From the NCBI GenBank assembly GCA_024762915.1, contig JANTGL010000120.1:1-7892 (forward strand): a stretch of DNA of 7,892 nt. The letters are read 5' to 3'. The notes under the pieces were generated by a model. It did not search any database. It saw only the letters and a list, made by a program, of their open reading frames with translations, and was not told the origin of the DNA. This stretch comes from Bacteroidales bacterium. GTDB taxonomy: Bacteria; Bacteroidota; Bacteroidia; Bacteroidales; JAADGE01. Both the position numbers and the translations under genes were made by a program. Of the stretch, positions 1-5,673 are shown one piece after another. Each line of letters opens with the position of its first letter. Position 1 is the first letter of the stretch.

Positions 1-167
1 TTTATATCCTTTTGAAAAACTTCAACTCTATAAGCTTGTTTTCCGTTAATTGTGTTTTTTTTATAAAGCTTTGTTTCAGCATGATAAGATACAGTTTCTT
101 CAAAAAATAATAAAATAATAAAAAAGATTAATAAAAACCCATATTTAAATTTTAATATTGACTGCAT
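1..167 (-). CDS. Secreted or membrane-anchored protein of unknown function (N-terminal fragment)
   Basis: An open frame starts at the ATG at 167-165 and stays open for 55 codons to the left edge, so the C-terminal part lies outside the window. The N-terminus begins MQSILKFKYGFLLIFFIILL: a short Lys-containing segment, then about 13 strongly hydrophobic residues. After this comes EETVSYHAETKLYKK, which looks like a mature exported sequence. This is a typical signal peptide or a single N-terminal membrane anchor. There is no lipobox Cys in the visible part. The 90-bp gap from the stop of the upstream regulator gene (258) and the absence of Shine-Dalgarno-like bases fit the other genes here. I do not recognise the family from 55 residues. 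The reading frame, hydrophobic leader and orientation match its neighbours, but the coding call rests on this short stretch only. Confidence 0.55.
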   Translation of the reverse strand, partial: MQSILKFKYGFLLIFFIILLFFEETVSYHAETKLYKKNTINGKQAYRVEVFQKDI

Positions 168-257
168 CTAAAATAATATTTTTATACAAATCAATTTAAA
201 ATACAGCATTATTTTTTCACCCGAAAGTGTGATTTTTCAATATATAATAAAAAAATA

Positions 258-1811
258 TCAGAGGATTCGTGTTTTTCTTAAAGCTTCAACTCTGTTTTTA
301 ACATCTAATTTTAAAAAAATATTTTTGGTGTGTGTTTTAACGGTATTTAAAGATATAAATAATTTTTCGGCAATTTCAGTATTCATATTTCCTTCGGCAA
401 TTAATAATAATACGTCTTTCTCTCTTTGAGTTAATTGAAATTCTTTTAATTTTTCTACGATTGATTCTTCTTTATTATTTTCTGATTCAGAATAAGATTT
501 ACTGAAATTATCAATTTGGCTTAAATATTCATAAATTTCATTTTGCATTTTTTCAATTTCAAGTGTTTTTAACTTTTTATAATGAAAATATAAATAAAAC
601 GCAAATACAATACTTATCAATAATAAAATAATTAAAAGTAATTGAAGAAAAATTTGCTTATGCTGGTTTTGAGTTTGCAGTTGTAAAATTTTTATATCAG
701 ATTCTTTTTCTTTTAACTGATATTTAACTTCTAAAGTATTTATTTGTTTAATATTCTCAGCTTTAAACAAGCTATCTTTTATACGATAATGATATTTTAA
801 AAACATGTTTGCATCGTTATATTTATTTTGAGCTTCATAAACTTTTGCAAGTAATTCGGAAGTTTCGGATAACAATTTTGAAAATTTAATAGTTTTTGCT
901 TTTTTCACTGCAGTTAATAAATAATTTTCCGATTTTTTATACTCTTTAATCGTATAATAAAATTCTCCTAGATTCCTGTATATCTGAACCTCACCCGCTA
1001 TATTATTATTTGTTTTAAAAAGTGTCAGTGCTCTTTTAAAAAACACTTTTGCACTGTCAACATTATTTTTCTTAAAATAAATATATCCGATATTATTTAT
1101 TACAGTTGCCTTATCAATATCATCAGCCAGTGTTTTATATATATTCAACGATTTTACATAATAATAAAATGCCGAATCTAAATTATTGTCACTTTCATAA
1201 ACAACACCAATATTTGCCGATACTTGAGCTAATGATTTCTTTTCTTTACTTGCGTTGAGTGCGTATTTATAATATTCAACAGCTTTTGAATTATTATTAA
1301 TATTTTGATAAAGCACACCTATATTATTACAAACAAAAGCTGTTGATACAGAATCTTTTTGTTTTTTAAAGATTTTTAATGCCTTTAAATAATTATCAAT
1401 TGCATTTTCATATTTTCCGTTTATTTCCTGAATTACACTAATATTAGTTAACTCTTGTGCGGCTTTAATCTCATTATTTGTTTTTTTATACGATTTATAT
1501 GCTTTTGTAAAATAATTTTGAGCATAATCATACTTTGATTTTCCGTAAAAAATCAATCCTATTTTATTATAATATCCCGATAAAACAGATTCAGCTGTAG
1601 CTGCTTTTAATATTTCATCCGTTTTATTAATTAAAATTACAAGTTCTTGATCAGTCAATGTATCCGAAAATGTTATTTCTTGTATTGCATTATGTATTTT
1701 CAAAGAATCTTCAGGGGAAACGGAGGCATTTAATTCAAATTTATTTCTATTACAATAAACCGAAGCAAATAAAACGAAGATAAAAATTATGAAGTGTACT
1801 GATTTTTTCAT
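258..1811 (-). CDS. Membrane-tethered TPR regulator with C-terminal LuxR-type HTH
   Basis: The 517-residue product has a layered architecture. Residues 1-20 form a hydrophobic signal peptide ending in Cys20 (FASVYC), a poor lipobox because Tyr sits at -1. Residues about 78-350 are roughly seven tetratricopeptide repeats, with recurring patterns such as NNIGVLYQN, ANIGVVYES and INNIGYIYFKK, each followed by an AxxYYxxAL-like second helix. A charged helix at about 350-385 is probably coiled coil. A strongly hydrophobic TM helix at about 387-410 is followed by basic YKKLK. Residues 459-515 are a GerE/LuxR DNA-binding domain (LTQREKDVLLLIAEG, then EIAEKLFISLNTVKTHTKNI). There is no receiver or kinase domain. 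The inferred topology is periplasmic TPRs and cytoplasmic HTH, so a signal or protein partner sensed outside could act on DNA directly. Such TPR-TM-LuxR proteins are familiar in Bacteroidota, generally with unknown ligands. The target genes are not evident here. The ATG at 1811 gives a proper signal peptide, so this start is well supported. Confidence 0.9.
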   Translation of the reverse strand: MKKSVHFIIFIFVLFASVYCNRNKFELNASVSPEDSLKIHNAIQEITFSDTLTDQELVILINKTDEILKAATAESVLSGYYNKIGLIFYGKSKYDYAQNYFTKAYKSYKKTNNEIKAAQELTNISVIQEINGKYENAIDNYLKALKIFKKQKDSVSTAFVCNNIGVLYQNINNNSKAVEYYKYALNASKEKKSLAQVSANIGVVYESDNNLDSAFYYYVKSLNIYKTLADDIDKATVINNIGYIYFKKNNVDSAKVFFKRALTLFKTNNNIAGEVQIYRNLGEFYYTIKEYKKSENYLLTAVKKAKTIKFSKLLSETSELLAKVYEAQNKYNDANMFLKYHYRIKDSLFKAENIKQINTLEVKYQLKEKESDIKILQLQTQNQHKQIFLQLLLIILLLISIVFAFYLYFHYKKLKTLEIEKMQNEIYEYLSQIDNFSKSYSESENNKEESIVEKLKEFQLTQREKDVLLLIAEGNMNTEIAEKLFISLNTVKTHTKNIFLKLDVKNRVEALRKTRIL

Positions 1812-1884
1812 AATTTGATATTTTTATTACTGATTTCGTAAATTTAAGAATTTTTCTTCTAAAAAAGAATTCATCTTTTCAAAT

Positions 1885-1918
1885 AACAAAAAAAGTCGGA
1901 ATAAAATACCCCGACTTT
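1885..1918 (-). terminator. Intrinsic terminator after the collagen-like lipoprotein gene
   Basis: Perfect 8-bp arms AAAGTCGG (1892-1899) and CCGACTTT (1911-1918) flank an 11-nt loop. Read on the minus strand, the hairpin is followed directly by a T-rich tract, TTTTTTTGTTATTT (1894 down to 1881). It lies 23 bp past the stop of the 1942-2535 gene. The GC core within very AT-rich DNA and the correct T-tract polarity make this a convincing Rho-independent terminator. It separates the lipoprotein transcript from the TPR-LuxR gene at 1811. Confidence 0.85.
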
Positions 1919-1941
1919 AATAAAATGATTTTCTTTGTTTG

Positions 1942-2535
1942 TTAATATTCCAAACCATAATAATCCATTACTTGGTAATAATTATTGACATCGACACCTG
2001 CTTTGTCAAGATTATAGAGAATTTCTTGTTGCGGATTTAAGCTTTTTGCTCCGTCATCTGTAATATTTGTTGATTCAATAATAACAACTTTTACCCAATC
2101 TATAGCCCAAAGATTCGCGTGAGGTGTAAAGCTCCCATCCATTTCTAAAGATACAATTTGCAAATCATTTGTATGCAAAAACACAGCATAATCACGATAA
2201 TTTCCGTTCCAAACAGAACCCGGGATTGAATTAATTAAGCCTTGAGCAGTATGTTTCACATATGTTAATATCGCATCATTTTCAATTACGCTGTCTGTAA
2301 GGATATCTGTCATATCAATATCCATACCTGCTCCTAATCCCCAGGCAGGATTATTATAAATATAGGTTTGAACATTTGCATTTCCGTCAACACCGTCTTG
2401 CCCGTCAGCACCGTCTTTACCGTCAATTCCGTCTTTACCGGCAGGACCTGCGGGCCCCATTTCCCCTTTACAAGAAACAAAAACTGTTAAGACAGTTAAT
2501 AAAATAACATACATTAATTTTGAAATTGTTTTCAT
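1942..2535 (-). CDS. Collagen-like repeat lipoprotein
   Basis: The 197-residue product starts with a signal peptide (KLMYVILLTVLTVFVSC) whose Cys22 is a plausible lipidation site (VFVSC, not the ideal LxGC). Residues 24-53 then read as ten consecutive Gly-X-Y triplets: GEM GPA GPA GKD GID GKD GAD GQD GVD GNA. Asp is frequent in the third position. The remaining ~145 residues are non-repetitive, with many aromatic and hydrophobic residues (for example NLWAIDWVKVVIIES), and probably form a folded domain that I do not recognise. Short collagen-like stalks after a lipoprotein signal are seen in many Bacteroidota surface proteins. A role as a stalk holding the C-terminal domain away from the outer membrane is inference. 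Ten triplets is short for a stable triple helix. The gene has its own terminator and is divergent from the oxidoreductase at 2839. The ATG at 2535 gives the signal peptide directly. Confidence 0.88.
   Translation of the reverse strand: MKTISKLMYVILLTVLTVFVSCKGEMGPAGPAGKDGIDGKDGADGQDGVDGNANVQTYIYNNPAWGLGAGMDIDMTDILTDSVIENDAILTYVKHTAQGLINSIPGSVWNGNYRDYAVFLHTNDLQIVSLEMDGSFTPHANLWAIDWVKVVIIESTNITDDGAKSLNPQQEILYNLDKAGVDVNNYYQVMDYYGLEY
2377..2466 (-). repeat. In-frame 9-nt tandem coding repeat (Gly-X-Y stretch)
   Basis: On the plus strand the unit appears as degenerate 9-mers such as CCGTCAACA, CCGTCTTGC, CCGTCAGCA and CCGTCTTTA, encoding Gly-X-Asp and related triplets. The stretch is visibly more GC-rich than its surroundings. 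Because each unit is a multiple of three, slippage or recombination would change stalk length without breaking the frame. Confidence 0.7.
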
Positions 2536-2838
2536 GATACTTTTTTTAGTTAATAAATAATTTTTATCAAATAAATGTAATAAAATCTCTATTCTCTATT
2601 TTTTTATTTCAAATACACAAAATCATTGACGAACTATTCATATTATCGGATTAAAAAACATAAATTGTTTAATATTAATAAAATAAAAATTGAATTTCAT
2701 TTTAATATTAATTGTTAAAATACTTGAAAAGTAATGTAATATCCTCAATTAAGTGTTTTAGCAAACGGTTAAAATATTATACTTTTTTGTCTCTTTTATA
2801 AAATTATTATTACTTTACAGTTTCAATAAAATTCTAAA
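2536..2838. promoter_or_regulatory. Divergent intergenic region between lipoprotein and oxidoreductase genes
   Basis: These 303 bp contain no coding frame with gene-like features and should hold both promoters. The 12-mer TTTAATATTAAT occurs twice in the same orientation, at 2668-2679 and 2701-2712, starts 33 bp apart. Each copy contains the perfect palindrome TTAATATTAA. The 9-mer GTTAAAATA also occurs twice (2714-2722 and 2768-2776). In DNA this AT-rich, such repeats could be chance; paired palindromes about three helical turns apart could equally be an operator. I found no riboswitch-like or tRNA-like structure. Confidence 0.4.
2786..2818 (+). promoter_or_regulatory. Candidate Bacteroidota-type promoter for the oxidoreductase gene
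   Basis: TTTG at 2786-2789 could be a -33 element. After 21 bp comes TACTTTAC (2811-2818), a partial match to the Bacteroidota -7 consensus TAnnTTTG that lacks the final TG. Transcription would begin a few bases further on, giving a leader of roughly 10-15 nt before the ATG at 2839. The spacing is acceptable for this sigma factor class, but the -7 match is weak, so this is only a candidate. Confidence 0.25.
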
Positions 2839-4317
2839 ATGTATAATTTTGACCTTGTAATAATAGGAAGCGGAGCTGCCGGATTTTCGGCTGCTTCCAG
2901 AGCATTGGATTATAAAAAACATGTCTGTATTATAGAAACCGGAGAAATCGGCGGAGCGGGCATTATGAACGGTGCTTTGGTTTCCAAAACTATGTGGGAA
3001 CTGTCTTCTGATTATGCCATTGCTTCAAAAGTGAACAGAGGTTACAGAGCATCTGCATTAAACGTTAATTTTCAAGAAGTTCGTAAAACCGTTATTCAAG
3101 CAGCAAAAGAAAGGCAATATCAAATATTATCACAAATTGAGACTTTTTCCTGTAATAATTCAAAAAAAGGGTCGATTACTCTGATTAAAGGATTTGCAAA
3201 ATTCATAGATGAACACACTGTTGAAATAACGAATAATACTGAAACAAAAACAATTTCGGGAAACTATTTCATAATAGCTACAGGCTCACGTCCGCGTGCT
3301 TATCCGAATATTCCCGCAGACGGAAAATTAATTTTTAATTCGGACAATATTCTAAATCTAGATAAATTCCCGGAAAGAATGATAATTATCGGATCCGGAA
3401 TTATCGGTTGTGAATTTGCAACGATTTTTTCTAATTTCGGTCAAACCGAAGTTCATCTTCTTGATCGGACCAATCGTGTTGTTCCCTTCGAAGATGATGA
3501 TGTCAGCGATTTTGTTTCCGAAAATTTGGAAGCAAACGGTGTAAAAATTCATTACGATGCTTCATTAAGAACCATTCAAAAGAAAGACAATTACTTGGAA
3601 GTTGTTTTAGATTATGAAAAAGGAAACAGCAAAGTTCTTGAAGTTGACATTGCTTTGATTGCTATCGGAAGATCGGCTAATACGGAACATATCGGTCTTG
3701 AAAATATCGGTTTCCCGGAAGGGAAAAAAGGGGTTATTCATATGGATGAGTTTTGTTCCCTGAAAAATATTAAATACAAACATATTTTTGCTGCCGGAGA
3801 TATAACCGGACACGGTCAATTGTTTAATATTGCACAAGTTCAAGCCAGGCACATAGTTGATAAGATATACGGTAATTTAACAGAAGAAATTACTTATAAA
3901 AATATGTCCACATTAATGTTTTTCAAACCGGAAGTTGCAGCTGTCGGAAGAAATGAAAAACAATTACAAGCAAACAACATTCCTTACAAAGTAGCATATT
4001 ATTGTAATTCATTAGTAAGCAGAACAATAGCCATGAGGAATGTGAAAGGTTTTGTAAAATTGATTGTAAGCAACGACGGTAAAAACCGCATCCTCGGAAT
4101 GCGCGCGGCAAGCCCTCAAGCATCGGCTTTTATTGTATCCGTTGCCCACCTTATTGATGAAGAAAACGGTTTGCATGAAGTTTTTAAAACTGTTCACCCC
4201 CATCCCGGCGTTACCGAAGGCATTGAAGAATGTATTCGTCTGTTTTATAAATCGTCTGTTTTTAAACCCGAAGCATTTCCGGAAGAAATAAAATATCGTG
4301 TGTGGAAACCGGAATAA
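2839..4317 (+). CDS. FAD-dependent pyridine nucleotide-disulfide oxidoreductase family protein lacking the redox disulfide (dihydrolipoyl dehydrogenase-like)
   Basis: The 492-residue cytoplasmic protein has the full fold of the dihydrolipoyl dehydrogenase/glutathione reductase/soluble transhydrogenase family. FAD site: VIIGSGAAG (G10, G12, G15), acidic E33 at the end of strand 2, and AAGD at 318-321. NAD(P) site: IIIGSGIIGCEFA (G185, G187, G190); D209 in HLLDR suggests NAD rather than NADP. Dimerisation domain: VHPHPGVTEG at 452-461 keeps the catalytic His-Glu pattern (H455, E460). The oddity is the active-site helix. The family reads GGTCLNVGCIPSK; here it is GGAGIMNGALVSK (38-50), so the two cysteines are Gly41 and Ala46. 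Ser49-Lys50 are kept. The six cysteines present (30, 105, 191, 306, 389, 465) are scattered and form no CxxxxC. It therefore should not act as a normal lipoamide dehydrogenase. An NAD(P)H-dependent flavin reductase, oxidase or transhydrogenase-like role is possible (E. coli SthA also lacks one of the two cysteines). The start gives only four residues before the first beta strand, as expected. Confidence 0.92.
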   Translation: MYNFDLVIIGSGAAGFSAASRALDYKKHVCIIETGEIGGAGIMNGALVSKTMWELSSDYAIASKVNRGYRASALNVNFQEVRKTVIQAAKERQYQILSQIETFSCNNSKKGSITLIKGFAKFIDEHTVEITNNTETKTISGNYFIIATGSRPRAYPNIPADGKLIFNSDNILNLDKFPERMIIIGSGIIGCEFATIFSNFGQTEVHLLDRTNRVVPFEDDDVSDFVSENLEANGVKIHYDASLRTIQKKDNYLEVVLDYEKGNSKVLEVDIALIAIGRSANTEHIGLENIGFPEGKKGVIHMDEFCSLKNIKYKHIFAAGDITGHGQLFNIAQVQARHIVDKIYGNLTEEITYKNMSTLMFFKPEVAAVGRNEKQLQANNIPYKVAYYCNSLVSRTIAMRNVKGFVKLIVSNDGKNRILGMRAASPQASAFIVSVAHLIDEENGLHEVFKTVHPHPGVTEGIEECIRLFYKSSVFKPEAFPEEIKYRVWKPE

Positions 4318-4326
4318 AATCTCACA

Positions 4327-4346
4327 TTAATCTGAGCTCATATTAA
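4327..4346. repeat. 20-bp imperfect palindrome just after the oxidoreductase stop
   Basis: TTAATCTGAG (4327-4336) is followed immediately by CTCATATTAA (4337-4346), an inverted repeat with one mismatch, centred on TGAGCTCA. It begins 10 bp after the TAA. It could fold into a weak hairpin near the transcript end or be a dyad protein site. No T-tract follows, so it is not a convincing terminator by itself. Confidence 0.4.
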
Positions 4347-4371
4347 AGCTCTTCAATAGCACAAAGAAATC

Positions 4372-4557
4372 AAACTGAGTTTTGTCATGCTGAATTTATT
4401 TCAGCATCTTTATAAATTTGAATAAATTAATGAGTTAAGTTTCTGAAACTTCTATGCCGTAAAATAAGCAAGTTCAAAATGATATTCACATTCAGATAAT
4501 TTTTAAGCTCTCAATTTACTCAATTACATTTAATTTTGCTTATATCGAACTCAGTTT
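4372..4557. repeat. Nested inverted repeats in convergent intergenic region (possible MITE-like or structured element)
   Basis: The 298 bp between the convergent genes (4318-4615) contain no gene-like frame but several symmetric pairs. Outer arms: AAACTGAGTT (4372-4381) and its exact complement AACTCAGTTT (4548-4557). Inner arms: ATAAGCAA (4464-4471) and TTGCTTAT (4536-4543). Local hairpins also lie inside: ATGCTGAA/TTCAGCAT (4387-4407) and AAGTTTC-T-GAAACTT (4437-4451). The nesting of outer and inner pairs suggests one element about 186 bp long rather than random AT-rich palindromes. No transposase, no long terminal arms and no obvious target-site duplication were seen. The symmetry is seen directly; its being mobile or transcribed is inference. 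Confidence 0.45.
4387..4407 (+). terminator. Hairpin, candidate terminator for the oxidoreductase transcript
   Basis: Perfect 8-bp arms ATGCTGAA (4387-4394) and TTCAGCAT (4400-4407) enclose the 5-nt loop TTTAT. On the plus strand CTTTATAAATTTG follows, which is only moderately T-rich. It lies 70 bp past the stop of the 2839-4317 gene. From memory, TCATGCTGAA...TTCAGCATCT-like palindromes are dispersed through many Bacteroidota intergenic regions, so this may be a repeat-family member rather than, or as well as, a terminator. Confidence 0.4.
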
Positions 4558-4615
4558 ACTAATATTATTGTTTGTCTCATTAAAAAACGGAATCTCTTTT
4601 GAACAAGAAGTTATA

Positions 4616-5206
4616 TCAATACATTTGGTTATTTAATGTCAAAAAATGTATTGCTAAAAATAATCTTTCTTTTTCATCTCGAATGTTAAACTTATCAAAG
4701 TTATTAAACATTGAATTAATTGATCCTGCATTTAAAGCTGCACCAGAAAGTTTAAATGATTTATAATAATTCTTAAAAATATTTTTATTCTTACCTAAAT
4801 CCTTTATAATTTCCATATAGGAACCCTCATATTTTATCATTATTATATTTACTGTATCATTATGATTATTTCTAAATGATATACCATTTGTCCAAATTTT
4901 ATTGAAAGTTGATTTTGAAATAGAGTTCAACAAATATTTTTCTTTTTGTTTTGAAATTTTCAAATCTCCGTTCAAATATTTTTGTTTTATTGTTTTAAAA
5001 TATTTTTTATAACATATAAACAACTTATCATCACATCCTTTTTTTATTTCATTATCAAAAAAATTCAATATTTTATATAAATCATGTATTTCCTCATTAT
5101 TAAAATATCTATTTATTGAGGCATCGTCTGCTAATTTCAGACTTTTTGATTTATTACAATTAGAAAAAATAATTACAAAAACTAATATAATATTAATACC
5201 TTTCAT
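4616..5206 (-). CDS. Putative lipoprotein of unknown function
   Basis: The 196-residue product opens with a short signal peptide (MKGINIILVFVIIFSNC). Cys17 is preceded by FSN, a loose lipobox, so lipidation is plausible but not certain. The mature part is rich in Lys, Asn, Ile and Phe and mostly helical in appearance. Two further cysteines, C58 and C65, sit seven residues apart in the segment from IKKGCDDK to LFICYKKYF and could form a periplasmic disulfide. No catalytic motif or known domain is recognised. The gene is visibly more AT-rich than alaS or the oxidoreductase, as often seen for fast-evolving or accessory lipoproteins. It follows the 135-aa gene after 36 bp on the same strand, so it may be the last gene of that transcript. 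No terminator with a T-tract is visible beyond 4616. The ATG at 5206 directly yields the signal peptide. Confidence 0.75.
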   Translation of the reverse strand: MKGINIILVFVIIFSNCNKSKSLKLADDASINRYFNNEEIHDLYKILNFFDNEIKKGCDDKLFICYKKYFKTIKQKYLNGDLKISKQKEKYLLNSISKSTFNKIWTNGISFRNNHNDTVNIIMIKYEGSYMEIIKDLGKNKNIFKNYYKSFKLSGAALNAGSINSMFNNFDKFNIRDEKERLFLAIHFLTLNNQMY

Positions 5207-5242
5207 AAAAATTATTTATTCATAATTACTAGATATCAAATT

Positions 5243-5650
5243 TTATTTCTCTTCTTCACGAACTTGAACCAATCGGTAATATTGCACCAATCCGTCATCA
5301 TCTTTAGCATCTTTTTTCATATTTCTTCCTAACTTATTAGCATCTTTTGAAAATTTATTCATTTTTTCTACTTTGAAAACAAGATGTTCATTCTTTTTCA
5401 ATTTAAAGGTTTTAGACCAATCGGCAATGGTATCGGAATCAAAACTGACCTGCAATGTATATTTCCCGGGCAATAATCCTTCAATTTCTGTTTCATCAGA
5501 AGGATAAGCATCTTGAGCTTCTTCGTTCAAATACACAATAAATTGTGAGGTTTCTTCTTTTAAATCGGTATAAACTTTTATGTATCCCTGAGAAAATAAA
5601 TTTAAACTTATGAAACTCAAAACGAAAACAGCAATTATATTTTTCATCAT
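5243..5650 (-). CDS. Small exported beta-domain protein of unknown function
   Basis: The 135-residue product has a clear signal peptide (IIAVFVLSFISLNLFS) with likely cleavage before Gln21 or Gly22. FSQ at the cleavage region is typical of Bacteroidota exports. Residues about 23-95 alternate short strands (YIKVYTD, QFIVYLN, EIEGLLPGKYTLQVSFD, FKLKKNEHLVFKVEK), resembling the small beta-sandwich in PEGA-like domains or at the front of DUF4476 proteins. That resemblance is from memory. The LLPGKYTLQVSF turn is the strongest clue. No DUF4476-like C-terminal domain follows; instead there is a charged tail (SKDANKLGRNMKKDAKDDDG) and a last strand YYRLVQV. Two adjacent ATGs (5650 and 5647) could start it; the choice changes one residue. 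It begins 23 bp after the alaS stop with no terminator between, suggesting co-transcription with alaS, though a functional link to aminoacylation is unlikely. Confidence 0.82.
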   Translation of the reverse strand: MMKNIIAVFVLSFISLNLFSQGYIKVYTDLKEETSQFIVYLNEEAQDAYPSDETEIEGLLPGKYTLQVSFDSDTIADWSKTFKLKKNEHLVFKVEKMNKFSKDANKLGRNMKKDAKDDDGLVQYYRLVQVREEEK

Positions 5651-5673
5651 TTTTTAATTATTGGTTTATTAAT

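Noticed and set aside
217..232. Small hairpin TCAC...GTGA after the TPR-LuxR gene
   Set aside because: On the minus strand the stem is followed by A residues, not T residues, so it has the wrong polarity to end that gene. The stem is only 4 bp plus an interrupted pair.
229..429. Plus-strand 66-codon open frame
   Set aside because: It lies opposite the HTH-coding end of the TPR-LuxR gene, whose protein is clearly real. The frame arises from AT-rich antisense sequence and has no recognisable features.
3358..4203. Several minus-strand open frames of 63-81 codons
   Set aside because: All are antisense to the oxidoreductase, whose conserved motifs cover this region. They overlap one another and show no protein-like character.
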